A stretch of 64,000 bases of DNA from an uncultured Marinobacterium sp. (GCA_947501565.1 CANMWJ010000005.1:216512-280511), one strand, 5' to 3'. Numbered from the stretch's first letter, positions 8,513 to 18,053 are shown. Notes: a model not told the origin generated them from the letters alone. Made by a program: numbers and translations.

Positions 8513-8740
8513 CTGATTGGCATATTGAAAGGGCGTACAGCGATTCGACTATTCAATAAGTTTCCGTACCTAAGGAAGAAAAAGTTCTGGGGTAATTACT
8601 TCTGGCAACGAGATTACTTTGTTGATTCGGTGGGAGCGAACGAAGATGTTGTTCGCAGGTATGTGTGTTACTAGCAGAAAGAGTCTTACGAAGATGAGCA
8701 GCGTCAGTTGAAACTAGAGGAGGCTGTCGCCCCCTTATAG
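8513..8740 (+). pseudogene. IS200/IS605 Y1 transposase (TnpA) C-terminal remnant
   Basis: Translating from 8513 gives LIGILKGRTAIRLFNKF, then WGNYFW, and later DSVG and VRRYV, the C-terminal half of IS200-type TnpA. The N-terminal half with the HUH motif is missing; the IS3 element abuts the break at 8510. An in-frame TAG at 8672-8674 interrupts the tail, and the original stop is at 8738-8740. No matching N-terminal part lies on the other side of the IS3 element. It is a dead fragment. Confidence 0.75.
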
Positions 8741-8775
8741 GGGGCTTCAAGCAAAGCCACCTGCTATGCGGGTGG
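8729..8775. other. Two hairpins at the IS200/IS605-type right end
   Basis: GCCCCC (8729-8734) and GGGGGC (8740-8745) form a short stem. CCACCTGC (8757-8764) pairs with GCGGGTGG (8768-8775), with one G-T wobble, followed by ATTTTT. A subterminal hairpin just after tnpA is how IS200/IS605 right ends are recognised. Read on the minus strand, the second hairpin lies just after the wecA stop and could end its transcript. Confidence 0.6.
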
Positions 8776-8783
8776 ATTTTTCA

Positions 8784-9893
8784 CTATTTGGGATGAGTTG
8801 GCTGCTTTTTAAACTTGTGGTAGAAGGTTATTAGCCGCCAAATATGCTGCATTGCGTATTGGTAAGCAAAAAATACACACAAAAAACCAACTAGCATTAT
8901 CCACTCTGGAGTGGAAAGTACTTCACCAATTATCCCTATACACATCAATATTATGGAGATGGTTGATATAAAGGCCAAAGCTTCTCTTGATGTGCAGCCT
9001 GCTCGCATAAAAATATGGTGAAGGTGATCTCTATCGGGCTTGAAGGGTGACTGTCCTTTAATCATACGGCGAACCATAATTGCAGCCATATCCATAAGGG
9101 GGATTGCGATCAGCCACAGTGCTGTAACTGGTCGTAAAGCAGGTGTATCATCTTGGGTTCCAATAATGAGTAGCCAAATTACAGTAAACCCTATCAGCAT
9201 GCTTCCAGCGTCACCCATAAAAATCTTACGCTTGAACGGCTTTACGGTTAGGTTCGCCATTAAATAGGGGATCAGTCCGGCTATAAATATTGCACTCAAT
9301 GAAAGAGGGCTGTCTTGTCCAGCAAAGGCAAACAGTATGGCCATCCCTAGGAAGGTTATAAGGGATAGTGAACCTGCAAGACCATCGATACCATCAATCA
9401 TATTAAAGGCATTTATAGCACCTATAACCGCAATAACGGTTAAGACCGGGGCAAATGCTCCAATGTTTATAGAGCCTAAGTTCAACAAATCGCCTAAGTT
9501 TGAAAGTTGATAGTTACCATATAAGCACATCAATAGTGATATGGCCGCTTGAATGATCAGCCTAATTTTAACGGATAGATCCCTCGCATCGTCAATTGCA
9601 CCAGTGATGACGATAGTGGCTGCACAGGAGAGATAAAGTACGTGATCTTGGAATGAAATGATGCTGCTTGTAAGTGCAATGCCGAAAAATACAGCAATGC
9701 CTCCAATTAGAGGAATGTTCCCTTTGTGTACTTTGCGATGATCAGGTGTATCGACCAGCCCAAAATGGGGAGCAATTGGATGCAGAGACTGAATTGCAAT
9801 TAGTGTTGCGCTTAGTGTAATCAGCAATACATAGGGGGCTGACAATAAACTTAAATTGGCTAAATCCATAAGTAGAGTCTCTATTTTATGCAA
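8784..9893 (-). CDS. wecA: Undecaprenyl-phosphate GlcNAc-1-phosphate transferase
   Basis: A polyprenyl-phosphate sugar-1-phosphate transferase of 369 residues (E. coli WecA 367) with about 11 membrane helices. Hallmarks are GAIDDARDLS near residue 98, the catalytic region NAFNMIDGIDGLAGS near 161, FMGDAGSM near 225, and the cytoplasmic loop DRDHLHHIFMRAG near 287. The HIHH-type loop and lack of MraY-specific motifs place it with WecA/WbpL/TagO, not MraY. It starts O-antigen or common-antigen synthesis by making undecaprenyl-PP-GlcNAc, the acceptor for the WecG-like enzyme at 6459. It is transcribed toward the IS debris, away from galE's 3' end. Confidence 0.9.
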   Translation of the reverse strand: MHKIETLLMDLANLSLLSAPYVLLITLSATLIAIQSLHPIAPHFGLVDTPDHRKVHKGNIPLIGGIAVFFGIALTSSIISFQDHVLYLSCAATIVITGAIDDARDLSVKIRLIIQAAISLLMCLYGNYQLSNLGDLLNLGSINIGAFAPVLTVIAVIGAINAFNMIDGIDGLAGSLSLITFLGMAILFAFAGQDSPLSLSAIFIAGLIPYLMANLTVKPFKRKIFMGDAGSMLIGFTVIWLLIIGTQDDTPALRPVTALWLIAIPLMDMAAIMVRRMIKGQSPFKPDRDHLHHIFMRAGCTSREALAFISTISIILMCIGIIGEVLSTPEWIMLVGFLCVFFAYQYAMQHIWRLITFYHKFKKQPTHPK

Positions 9894-10125
9894 CGTCCTG
9901 TTACAACGGGCCTCGTTTACCTTCCCAAATAGGCAGAACCTGTTTAAAAGGTAAGCGCTCTCAGACTAGCACGAAAGCCGTGTCGGTCTTATGACATGAC
10001 GGTCTCGCGTAGTTTTAGATTATCAGAGGCGGGCGGTTCTGGATGAAAATGATACCGCAATTCGCTTTCTGTTTACAGGGCTCTGCAAAAAATTATAGTT
10101 CAAGGCGGTTCGTGAATACTTTCCT

Positions 10126-11136
10126 TTATCTATAACCCTCTGGATTCTGGCTCTGCCAGCTCCAGTGATCTCGCACCATCTCTTCGATACCATACTCCGC
10201 TTTCCAGCCCAGTTTGCTTTCACTGAAAGCGGGATCTGCGTAACACTCAGCAATATCACCAGCGCGACGTGGTGATATCTGGTAAGGAATCTCACGGCCG
10301 GAAGCTGTAGCAAATGCGTTAACGGCCTCTAGAACGGAGTAGCCACGCCCAGTGCCTATGTTATACGACACACAGCCATGTTGCGGATCGAGCGTCTCAA
10401 GTGCCTTCAGGTGTGCTGCGGAGAGGTCCATCACATGGATATAGTCTCGGACGCCTGTGCCATCAGGGGTTGGATAATCATCACCAAACACATTCAGTTT
10501 CGGCAACTTACCAACAGCTACCTGAGCGACGAAAGGCATCAGGTTGTTCGGGATACCGTTCGGATCTTCTCCAATTAAGCCGGATGGATGGGCGCCAACC
10601 GGGTTGAAGTAGCGTAACAGAGAGATCTGCCATTCGCTGTCTGCTATCGACAGGTCACGCAGAATTTCCTCAACCATCAGCTTGTTGCGACCATAAGGGT
10701 TAGTCGCGGACAGTGGGAAATCCTCTCTAATTGGTACGCTTGCAGGGTCGCCGTACACCGTGGCGGATGAGCTGAAGACGATGCGTTTGCAGTCGTGGTT
10801 TTGCATCGCTTGAAAGAGATTAAGTGAGCCTTCAACATTGTTTTGATAGTAGAGCAGTGGCTTTTCCACCGATTCTCCCACCGCCTTTAGGCCTGCAAAG
10901 TGAATCACTGCGTCTATCGTATGGGAGCTGAAAACGCTATCCAGTGCTGCAGGATCTCTGAGGTCCCCTTCTACGAAAATCGGGCGTTTGCCTGTGATTT
11001 GCTCGATGCGGTTTAGGGATTCAGGATTGCTGTTGCACAGGTTGTCGAAAATAACGACCTCATGAGCTGCTTCCTGCAGTAGTACGACTGTGTGGCTGCC
11101 AATATAGCCAGCGCCACCGGTAACCAGTATTGCCAT
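10126..11136 (-). CDS. galE: UDP-glucose 4-epimerase
   Basis: A 336-residue extended SDR epimerase (E. coli GalE 338). The NAD-binding GGAGYIGSH is at residues 7-15. The catalytic Ser/Thr region is SSSATVYGDP, and the Tyr-x3-Lys pair is in NPYGRNKLMVEE near residue 150. VRDYIHVMDLSAAHLKALE and the GTGRGYSVLE segment are also family-typical. It interconverts UDP-glucose and UDP-galactose (or the N-acetyl forms) for surface glycans. It stands alone next to wecA; 232 bases without an evident gene separate them. The start ATG gives the standard MAILVTGGAGYIG N-terminus. Confidence 0.95.
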   Translation of the reverse strand: MAILVTGGAGYIGSHTVVLLQEAAHEVVIFDNLCNSNPESLNRIEQITGKRPIFVEGDLRDPAALDSVFSSHTIDAVIHFAGLKAVGESVEKPLLYYQNNVEGSLNLFQAMQNHDCKRIVFSSSATVYGDPASVPIREDFPLSATNPYGRNKLMVEEILRDLSIADSEWQISLLRYFNPVGAHPSGLIGEDPNGIPNNLMPFVAQVAVGKLPKLNVFGDDYPTPDGTGVRDYIHVMDLSAAHLKALETLDPQHGCVSYNIGTGRGYSVLEAVNAFATASGREIPYQISPRRAGDIAECYADPAFSESKLGWKAEYGIEEMVRDHWSWQSQNPEGYR

Positions 11137-11283
11137 CTTTTGTCCGTATAGTTGTAGCGTATGAAAAACGGGTGGTTATTTTACCACCAGACTGCTCGTT
11201 ATGCTTCGCCGTTGACAGATTTATCTGATCTGAGTTGATAACCGATTACTCCCGTTATCGAATTAACATGTTACCGCTATAAA

Positions 11284-12634
11284 GTGATTTGCTTGGAGTA
11301 TCAGTCAATCAGTCATCTTCTATAGGTAAGAAACCATTTTTTATAGACGAGCAGCACAGTATTTTGGTCGATTGTGGATTGTTTCAGGGTAAAGAAGCGC
11401 AATTGGGAACATGGAGGGTCCGCAGATCAACTTTGAACTGGGATCGGTTCAGGCATTACAGATAACCCGTTGCCATATCGATCATTTAGGACGCTTGCCC
11501 TGGCTGTTAGCCGCCGGATTCAAGGCTCCAATCTATGCCACAGAAGCTACCGCGCATCTGCTGCCCTTGGTAATTGAAGATGCGTTAAAGGTTGGTGTAA
11601 CCCGGGATCATAATCTGATCGAATCGGTAATTCAGTATCTGGGTCAATTACTGCGACCAGTTCCCTATGATCAGGTTGTGGAGCTGTTTCCAGGCTGCTC
11701 AGCCTGTTTTCGTGAGGCAGGCCATATCTTGGGTTCTGCGTATATCGAAGTCGATACGGGGCAGGAGCGGGTCGTTTTCAGTGGTGACTTGGGTGCGTCG
11801 GACACCCCTTTATTAAAAGAGCCTGTATCACCGCAGCACGCAGATGTTTTGGTGTTGGAATCGACCTACGGAGATCGCGCACACGAAAACAGGCGGCAGC
11901 GACGTTCCCGTCTGAGAGCAGTGGTAGAACACTGCCTGCAAGACGCCGGTACCGTGTTGATACCGGCGTTTAGTATCGGGCGTACTCAGGAGCTGATTTA
12001 TGAGCTTGAGCAGATCATTCACAAGCACCCGGACAGCGATTGGGACACGATCGATGTGGTTGTAGATTCACCGTTAGCTGCACGTTTTACTGATAGCTAC
12101 CGGCAGCTACGGGACCTCTGGGACCAAGAGGCAAAAATGAAGGTCAGCGAGGGCCGTCATCCGCTGTCTTTTGAACAGCTGATCACTGTGGATAACCATG
12201 ATGAACACCATCGCTTGGTGCAGTACCTGGCCGGGAGTGGGCGTCCCGCGATCGTGATTGCCGCCAGTGGTATGTGTGCCGGTGGGCGTATCATGAATTA
12301 TCTGAAAGCGTTGTTGGATGATCCGAGAACGGACTTGCTGTTTGTGGGTTATCAGGCGGTAGGGACACCAGGGCATGCGATTCAGAAATATGGTCCCCGG
12401 GGCGGTTACGTAATGCTTGAAGGCATTCGCTACGATATCAAAGCCAAGGTACACACATTGAGCGGGTATTCGGCGCATGCGGATCAAACCGATCTGATCC
12501 AGTTTGTATCGGGTATGGGGTGTACACCAAAAGAGATCAGGTTGGTTCACGGAAGCGATCAAGCCAAAGGGGAGCTTGCAGAGGCGTTGGCGAGAGTTTG
12601 TCCTGATAGTCGGATTCTGATTCCGTCAGGTTAG
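11284..12634 (+). pseudogene. Beta-CASP metallo-beta-lactamase-fold RNase/hydrolase, decayed
   Basis: From 11411 the frame encodes most of a CPSF/RNase J-like hydrolase: SGDLGASDTPLL, VLVLESTYGDR, AFSIGRTQELI, IAASGMCAGGRIM and LSGYSAHADQTDL. The start of the family (FLG..G.VTGS.., ILVDCGLFQG) lies upstream in other frames. ILVDCGLFQGKEAQLG is encoded at about 11361-11408 in a frame one base off, and weaker N-terminal similarity (11284-11325) is in a third frame. The zinc motif HxHxDH reads R-C-H-I-D-H, so its first His is lost. ATG 11411 alone would give 407 residues without the first beta-strands. I call it a pseudogene; a sequencing error could explain a frameshift but hardly the His change. 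Confidence 0.8.
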
Positions 12635-12695
12635 ATCGTGCGCAACGCTTTATTGCCCAAGCATATTTGTTTATGTCGGTCAGATCGGCGAAAAT

Positions 12696-12722
12696 AGCCA
12701 GCCTGATTCAAACTGGCTGGCT
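12696..12722 (+). terminator. Possible terminator hairpin
   Basis: AGCCAGCC (12696-12703) pairs perfectly with GGCTGGCT (12715-12722) over an 11-nt loop. Only a weak T-tract (GTTATTG) follows. It sits after the metallo-beta-lactamase pseudogene and before prfC. Confidence 0.45.
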
Positions 12723-12803
12723 GTTATTGCACAGCGCGTCCCTCCTTGGGGCTCGGGCCAGAGGTTATGACCTCCTCAAACTTATTTAGAAGATATTCAT
12801 CCG

Positions 12804-14390
12804 ATGTCGAACGCTGAAATCGCGCAGGAAGTTGGCAAACGCCGGACCTTCGCCATTATCTCGCACCCTGATGCGGGTAAAACCACGATCACCGAAAAGC
12901 TGCTGCTGTTCGGAAACCTGATTCAGACCGCCGGTACGGTAAAGGGTAAGAAGAGCGATCGCCACGCGACATCCGACTGGATGTCGATGGAGCAGGAGCG
13001 TGGTATCTCCATTACCTCCTCCGTGATGCAGTTTCCGTACAAAGACCGTGTGGTCAACCTGCTGGATACCCCAGGACACGAAGACTTCTCCGAGGATACC
13101 TACCGTACGCTGACGGCTGTGGATAGCGCGTTGATGGTGGTTGATGGCGCTAAAGGTGTCGAGGATCGTACCATTAAGCTGATGGATGTCTGTCGCCTGC
13201 GTGATACGCCGATCTTCTCCTTCGTAAACAAGATGGACCGCGATATCCGTGATCCGATTGAGCTGTTGGATGAGATCGAAGAGGTCCTGAAGATTGAGGC
13301 AGCGCCAATCACCTGGCCGATCGATATGGGTAAGGCCTTTAAAGGTGTGTATAACCTCTACACCGATACCATCCATGTATTCCAGCCGGGGCAGGGGCAT
13401 ACCATCCCGGAAGATGTGCAGATTCAGGGTATTGAGTCTGAGGAAGCCAAGGAGTTGCTGGGCGATATCTACGAAGATTACCTGGAAGAGATTGAGCTGG
13501 TACGTGGCGCTACACATGAGTTTGATCAGGAAGCGTTCCTGGCTGGCACGTTGACGCCGGTCTACTTCGGTACCGCACTGGCAAACTTCGGTGTACGTGA
13601 GATGCTGGATGGCTTTGTTGAACACGCGCCAGCACCAATCGGCCGTAAGGCGATCAGCCGTGACGTAGACGCAGACGAGCAGAAGTTCTCTGGTTTTATC
13701 TTCAAAATCCAGGCGAATATGGACCCGAAACACCGTGACCGTATCGCCTTCATGCGTATCTGCTCTGGCAGATACAGCCGTGGCATGAAGATGAAGCACA
13801 CCCGTATCAACAAAGATGTGAAGATCGCCGATGCGGTTACCTTTGTGGCGGGTGATCGCGAAAACGTGGAAGAAGCCTGGTCCGGAGACATCATCGGTCT
13901 GCACAACCACGGTACTATCCAGATCGGTGATACCTTTACCGAAGGTGAGGTACTGAAGTTTACTGGTATCCCGCACTTCGCGCCGGAAATTTTCCGTCGT
14001 GTGCGTCCAACCGATCCACTGAAGATGAAGCAGTTGCAGAAAGGGTTGCAGCAGCTCTCCGAGGAAGGTGCCGTACAGTTGTTTATGCCGGAGAAGAACA
14101 ACGATCTGGTATTGGGCGCGGTCGGTCAGCTGCAGTTTGACGTAGTTATGTTCCGTCTGAAGGACGAATACAAGGTGGACTGCGTCTACGAAGCGGTGAA
14201 CGTGCAGACTGCGCGTTGGGTGGAGTGCGACGACGAGAAGATGCTGGCGGACTTTAAGCGTAAAGCGTACGACAACATCGGCATCGACGGCGCAGGCCTG
14301 CTCACTTATCTGGCGCCAACCCGTGTCAACCTGAGTCTGACTCAGGAGCGTTGGCCGGATGTGCAGTTCCGGGCAACCCGTGAACACTGA
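12804..14390 (+). CDS. prfC: Peptide chain release factor 3
   Basis: A translational GTPase of 528 residues (E. coli RF3 529). The P-loop [15 protein letters not shown] is at about residues 20-34. G3 is [14 protein letters not shown] and G4 is [11 protein letters not shown] near residue 140. RF3 releases RF1/RF2 from the ribosome after peptide release. The ATG gives the usual start [25 protein letters not shown]. It is a single-gene unit with a strong terminator behind it, and codon use is that of a well-expressed core gene. A long antisense ORF over it is a shadow. Confidence 0.97.
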   Translation: MSNAEIAQEVGKRRTFAIISHPDAGKTTITEKLLLFGNLIQTAGTVKGKKSDRHATSDWMSMEQERGISITSSVMQFPYKDRVVNLLDTPGHEDFSEDTYRTLTAVDSALMVVDGAKGVEDRTIKLMDVCRLRDTPIFSFVNKMDRDIRDPIELLDEIEEVLKIEAAPITWPIDMGKAFKGVYNLYTDTIHVFQPGQGHTIPEDVQIQGIESEEAKELLGDIYEDYLEEIELVRGATHEFDQEAFLAGTLTPVYFGTALANFGVREMLDGFVEHAPAPIGRKAISRDVDADEQKFSGFIFKIQANMDPKHRDRIAFMRICSGRYSRGMKMKHTRINKDVKIADAVTFVAGDRENVEEAWSGDIIGLHNHGTIQIGDTFTEGEVLKFTGIPHFAPEIFRRVRPTDPLKMKQLQKGLQQLSEEGAVQLFMPEKNNDLVLGAVGQLQFDVVMFRLKDEYKVDCVYEAVNVQTARWVECDDEKMLADFKRKAYDNIGIDGAGLLTYLAPTRVNLSLTQERWPDVQFRATREH

Positions 14391-14410
14391 TTGAGCTTTA
14401 AGCGCTCTTA

Positions 14411-14448
14411 AAAGCCCGCTGTCGGTCCCGTCCGGCAGCGGGCTTTTT
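14411..14448 (+). terminator. Rho-independent terminator of prfC
   Basis: AAAGCCCGCTG (14411-14421) pairs with CAGCGGGCTTT (14436-14446), and a run of five T starts at 14444. It lies 20 bases after the prfC stop and 15 before the TatD-family start. Confidence 0.9.
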
Positions 14449-14462
14449 GCTATGATCGGATT

Positions 14463-15236
14463 ATGACTGTTGAACTGATTGATACTCACTGCCATCTGGA
14501 TTTTCCGGTCTTTGACGGCTGGCGGGATAAAGCCTTGTCGGATGCAAAGGCTGCAAACGTCAAACAGATTGTGGTGCCAGGTGTGGTAGCGAAAGACTGG
14601 GCAGGGCTGCTGGGGTTGTGCAGGGAGCAGGAAACTGCGCTTAAGCCCGTATTAGGTTTGCATCCCTGTTTTCTTTATCAGCATCGTGAGCAGGATCTGG
14701 AAGAACTGGAGCGCTTGCTCGCCTGTGGTGGGGCAATCGCGGTTGGCGAGATCGGCCTGGATTTTTTTATTCCCGAGCCGGATGTCGAAGGGCAGCTGTA
14801 TTTTTTTGAGAGTCAGTTAAAGCTGGCAGCCGATTATAAGCTGCCGGTTCTGCTTCATGTGCGTAAAGCCCACGATCAGGTACTAAAGCTATTACGACGG
14901 TACCGCTTGCCACGTGGCGGGATCGTGCATGCCTTTTCTGGCAGCGAACAGCAGGCGGAGCATTATCTAACGCTGGGTTTTAAGCTGGGTCTGGGTGGCT
15001 CGCTGACCTATGAGCGAGCGAAAAAACTGCGTCGACTGGCGCAGACACTTCCTCTGGCCAGCTTTGTGCTGGAAACCGACGCGCCGGATATCCCGTTGTC
15101 AGATTACCGTGATCAACCCAATGAGCCGTGTCGTGTTTTGGAGGTGGCGCAGGTTCTTGCTGAACTCAGGGGAATCTCTCTGGATCAGGTGGCAGAGCAG
15201 ACCACCGCAACGGCAAAAGCCCTGCTTGATCTGTAA
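14463..15236 (+). CDS. TatD-family metal-dependent deoxyribonuclease
   Basis: A 257-residue TIM-barrel hydrolase. The first metal motif is DTHCHLDFPVFDG (residues 7-19). VGEIGLDFF supplies the conserved Glu near residue 94, HVRKAHDQ and IVHAFSGS supply metal-site histidines, and VLETDAPDIPL gives the conserved Asp. The family includes E. coli TatD, YcfH and YjjV, 3'-5' DNases; this sequence looks closest to the YjjV type, and prfC is a neighbour of yjjV in some gammaproteobacteria. It is monocistronic between the prfC terminator and a convergent lipoprotein gene. Confidence 0.9.
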   Translation: MTVELIDTHCHLDFPVFDGWRDKALSDAKAANVKQIVVPGVVAKDWAGLLGLCREQETALKPVLGLHPCFLYQHREQDLEELERLLACGGAIAVGEIGLDFFIPEPDVEGQLYFFESQLKLAADYKLPVLLHVRKAHDQVLKLLRRYRLPRGGIVHAFSGSEQQAEHYLTLGFKLGLGGSLTYERAKKLRRLAQTLPLASFVLETDAPDIPLSDYRDQPNEPCRVLEVAQVLAELRGISLDQVAEQTTATAKALLDL

Positions 15237-15350
15237 CTCTGTGTGGCGGAAACCAACCTGGGACAGCAGTAGATTAGCTGTCGCTTTAAGCGGCGATCAA
15301 CCTGCAGCGTGTAGGGGGCAATAGTGCAACCTATTGCACCCTGAGTACTG

Positions 15351-15746
15351 TCACAGCGCTACTTCGCCGCCGCCCTTCACTTCATATAGTTGGAGCTGCT
15401 CCTGTTCCAGGTAATACCACACCGAGAAGGTCGCGTCGTTATGCGGGAGTCTGTAGCGATATTCATCGATCTGGATGGCTTCATACAGCTGTCCCGGTGG
15501 GGCCAGCATCAGCTCGACCAGCTGAGGAACGTTCCAGCTATCGCTGGTAAACGGCTGTTGATAAGCGCGTGAAATCTCGCCTTCGTAATATGAGGGGATG
15601 ATCAGCTCCAGGTTCAGGCAATTGCCACTGTCTCCGTAGCAGATCTGTGTGTGTTCAAGGTCGAGAGTGTAGAAGTCGGGACCGCGAACAAGTGACGCGC
15701 AGCCCGCCATCAGGATGCAGGTTGAGAGTGTAATCAGAACTTTCAT
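15351..15746 (-). CDS. Small hypothetical lipoprotein
   Basis: A 131-residue protein with a type II signal peptide: MKVLITLSTCILMAGC, lipobox L-M-A-G-C with the lipidated Cys at 16. The mature part is acidic and rich in tyrosine, without a motif I recognise. It lies 77 bases downstream of fabY on the same strand and may share its transcript. A short palindrome (GCAATAG/CTATTGC, 15318-15337) sits between it and the convergent TatD-family gene. The function is unknown; the protein is likely anchored in the outer membrane because residue +2 is Ala, not Asp. Confidence 0.7.
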   Translation of the reverse strand: MKVLITLSTCILMAGCASLVRGPDFYTLDLEHTQICYGDSGNCLNLELIIPSYYEGEISRAYQQPFTSDSWNVPQLVELMLAPPGQLYEAIQIDEYRYRLPHNDATFSVWYYLEQEQLQLYEVKGGGEVAL

Positions 15747-15823
15747 AGTGATGTGCCGCAGTGTGAATCATTTTTTTTTGGACCGCAGCACATCTGGAAA
15801 GTGCCCCTGTGGAGCATGGGGCG

Positions 15824-17734
15824 TTAGCAGAGTTCCTCAAACGGGTTATCAACAGCCAGGTTGACCGGATTCTCGTAACCCGGCAGGCGGATCTCAGAAT
15901 CGCTGATCTGAAGGTCTTCTCCGGCCAGTACATTGTGGTCGTAGAGGTAGATCGGGCGGCTGGTACCTTTGGTGGCTGCATCGTTGTATGCCGCTGCCTT
16001 CTCTGCGACCTGCTCGCGTTTGTTGCGGTACTCAGACATACGAGCTTCGCCGTAACGGCGGCTTAGCATCTGTTCCGCGATATGTGGGCCCAATACTGGT
16101 GCGGAAGCATTGTTGCCGCCGAAACCTTTTGAATTCAGTAGTACGGAGTCCATACCCTGCTGTCCAACTTCAATATGCTGGTTGCTCAGTAGCAGATTGG
16201 ACTGGTGAATATCATCTGCAAATGCAGGGGTAGTCAGGATGCCAGGGATATAACCGTGCGCCCAGGTGCCCAGTGAGGTCGTGAGCTGATCGCCACCGGC
16301 GGTACCTTGCGAGTGACCGAGGAAACACTTGATTGCGGCAACCGGCCAGCTTTCGATGCCAAACGCTTTGGCGGTTTCGTTGATCACGTGGGATTCGGTC
16401 ACGCGGTTCTGTGGTGTGCTGGTACCGTGTGCCTGTACGAAGCTACGAGTGCGCAGGGAGTCTTCGCCCAGCATGGTGCGAACCAGTGAGGCCGCTTTGC
16501 CGAGGGTGATGTAGTTACCCACACCCGGAGCGGAGATCGATTTCTTGTGGCCGTCGGCGTTGACGAACACATCCGGTACCATGCCGAAGACCTGTGCGCC
16601 CATCTCAATCGCCAGGTCGTCGCTCATCAGCAATATGAACTGGCTGGATTCGCCCATGGTGAAACCGCAGTTCTGGCCAAACGGGCGGCAGGCGCGGCGA
16701 TAGTCTGCATCGCCCAGTGCGGACAGGCCATCCAGTGCCAGCAGATCCTTGTCTTCTGCCAGTGCGCCCATGACGCGGAAACCTTCCATTACCTCTGGTG
16801 TTACCGGAGCATCGCTGCCGCCGACCAGAACCACTTTGCGGCGACCGGAGCGAATATCGTTCACGCCGCTGCGCAGGTTGTACAGGAACGTTGCACAGGC
16901 GCCGAGTGCACCGCCGGTTACACCAACGCTGCCAAGTACGTAAGCATTAACAAAGTCGGCAGGCATCTGGGCATAACCCAGTGGCATCTGCTTGGACGTA
17001 GTACGTTTGCCTAGGGCCGGATACTTGGTGAGGCCGCCAAAGCCGAAGTCGTCCAGCTGGCCGATGGAGTTGCTGGCATAGACGCCGATCTGATCCGGAG
17101 ATACGCGGCTGGCGATCTCGTCAAATGCAATGCCTGTGCTGTACAGTGCGTCTGATGCACCGTACACCGTCATCTGTAGATTACGAGGGTGGTTGCGGGA
17201 CTGGTATAGCTTGCCTGGTTCAAAACCGGTTGGGAGTTGGCCCGCTGTCTTTACCTGTGCTTCCTTAGTATCCGGGAAGATGACATCGAGGCTGTCGTTT
17301 ACGACGATGTCGAATACACCCGGTGCTGATTCGGTGACCTGCCAGCTGGCTGGAATCTGGACTGGCATCTGGCGTTTGCGTAGCTGGAAGCGTAGCTCGC
17401 CATCGGTACATTTCATCTTGGCCGGTTTATTGAACATGACATTGTCAACATCAAACCAGTTGGGATGAATTTTACGTATCAGGGTGTTATCCAGCAGCTG
17501 CTGTTCGATGTCGCCAAGCAGTTCTGCAGTGGACTGAGCTTCGCCCGCACTGTTTTTGTAGCTGCCATCTTCAAAACTGGCCAGACCGGTCAGGGTAGCC
17601 AGACCTAGCAGTGTCTCTTCACGTGTTTTAGCATCCAGCTTGTCGATGATCAGGCGGCGATAAGCGTGATGGGAAGATGCTCGACCTGCTGGGTTGATAC
17701 CACCAAAACCGACAATAAGAGGCAGCTGAGACAA
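15824..17734 (-). CDS. fabY: Beta-ketoacyl-ACP synthase FabY
   Basis: A 636-residue condensing enzyme, far longer than FabB/FabF (about 410) and about the size of Pseudomonas aeruginosa FabY. The Cys-His-His triad is visible: Cys 280 in GGALGACATF, His 436 in QAHGTSTP and His 474 in FLGHSQGTAGG. In Pseudomonas FabY starts fatty acid synthesis by condensing acetyl-CoA with malonyl-ACP, largely replacing FabH. I chose TTG 17734: an AAGGAG lies 6 bases upstream, and translation gives MSQLPLIVGFGG, the family N-terminus. A GTG at 17791 would add 19 unlikely residues. Confidence 0.92.
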   Translation of the reverse strand: MSQLPLIVGFGGINPAGRASSHHAYRRLIIDKLDAKTREETLLGLATLTGLASFEDGSYKNSAGEAQSTAELLGDIEQQLLDNTLIRKIHPNWFDVDNVMFNKPAKMKCTDGELRFQLRKRQMPVQIPASWQVTESAPGVFDIVVNDSLDVIFPDTKEAQVKTAGQLPTGFEPGKLYQSRNHPRNLQMTVYGASDALYSTGIAFDEIASRVSPDQIGVYASNSIGQLDDFGFGGLTKYPALGKRTTSKQMPLGYAQMPADFVNAYVLGSVGVTGGALGACATFLYNLRSGVNDIRSGRRKVVLVGGSDAPVTPEVMEGFRVMGALAEDKDLLALDGLSALGDADYRRACRPFGQNCGFTMGESSQFILLMSDDLAIEMGAQVFGMVPDVFVNADGHKKSISAPGVGNYITLGKAASLVRTMLGEDSLRTRSFVQAHGTSTPQNRVTESHVINETAKAFGIESWPVAAIKCFLGHSQGTAGGDQLTTSLGTWAHGYIPGILTTPAFADDIHQSNLLLSNQHIEVGQQGMDSVLLNSKGFGGNNASAPVLGPHIAEQMLSRRYGEARMSEYRNKREQVAEKAAAYNDAATKGTSRPIYLYDHNVLAGEDLQISDSEIRLPGYENPVNLAVDNPFEELC

Positions 17735-18053
17735 TGGGAACTCCTTGGACTGAGTGTACTCAATGAGTGTGGCTAAAAAATCCGGCACCACGATGGCCTG
17801 GGTGCCCAGCTAATCCGTATCCATGACGCCAATCTTAAATTGCGGCGTTCGAAGGCGGATTGCTGTTACGAACCTGACATTTTATCGGGTGTTTATAGGG
17901 GTGACTAGTTATAAATGGCAGCTTTTTACCCCTATTAAGAAGGAATTGGGGAAAGGTCGTGTTTGCCTTAAGCGCCGGTTCAGTTAGCGATTGTAGACTG
18001 GGAGTCCTACACTGCTTCAAAGGCTCCTGTCGTATTTGATAAGAGGGAATATA
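17735..18053. other. 319-base divergent intergenic region (fabY / OmpA-like gene)
   Basis: No gene is seen. It must hold the promoters of fabY (minus) and of the OmpA-like lipoprotein gene (plus). ATAGGGGT (17895-17902) and ACCCCTAT (17938-17945) form an 8-bp inverted repeat with a 35-base spacer. AAGAGGGA at 18041-18048 is the ribosome-binding site for the plus-strand gene. Confidence 0.6.
17879..17907 (-). promoter_or_regulatory. Possible sigma70 promoter of fabY
   Basis: On the minus strand TAGTCA (17907-17902) and TAAAAT (17884-17879) are separated by 17 bases, a 4/6 and 5/6 match to -35 and -10. It overlaps the left arm of the 8-bp inverted repeat by one base. Predicted from consensus only. 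Confidence 0.35.

Noticed and set aside
7300..8530. GATTGGC on both sides of the IS3 element as a target-site duplication.
   Set aside because: The copies do not abut the inverted repeats at equal distance, and IS3-family duplications are 3-5 bases at the exact ends. The ends here (CAG and ATC) differ.
9894..10125. A JUMPStart/ops element before wecA in the galE-wecA gap.
   Set aside because: GGCGG motifs occur, but the full ops GGCGGTAG and the 39-bp context are not present.
12786..14495. A 569-codon open frame antisense to prfC (minus strand).
   Set aside because: It is a mirror of strong codon bias: genes rich in third-position G/C and avoiding TTA, CTA and TCA leave open antisense frames. 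The product has no recognisable domain, no ribosome site, and prfC is a certain gene.
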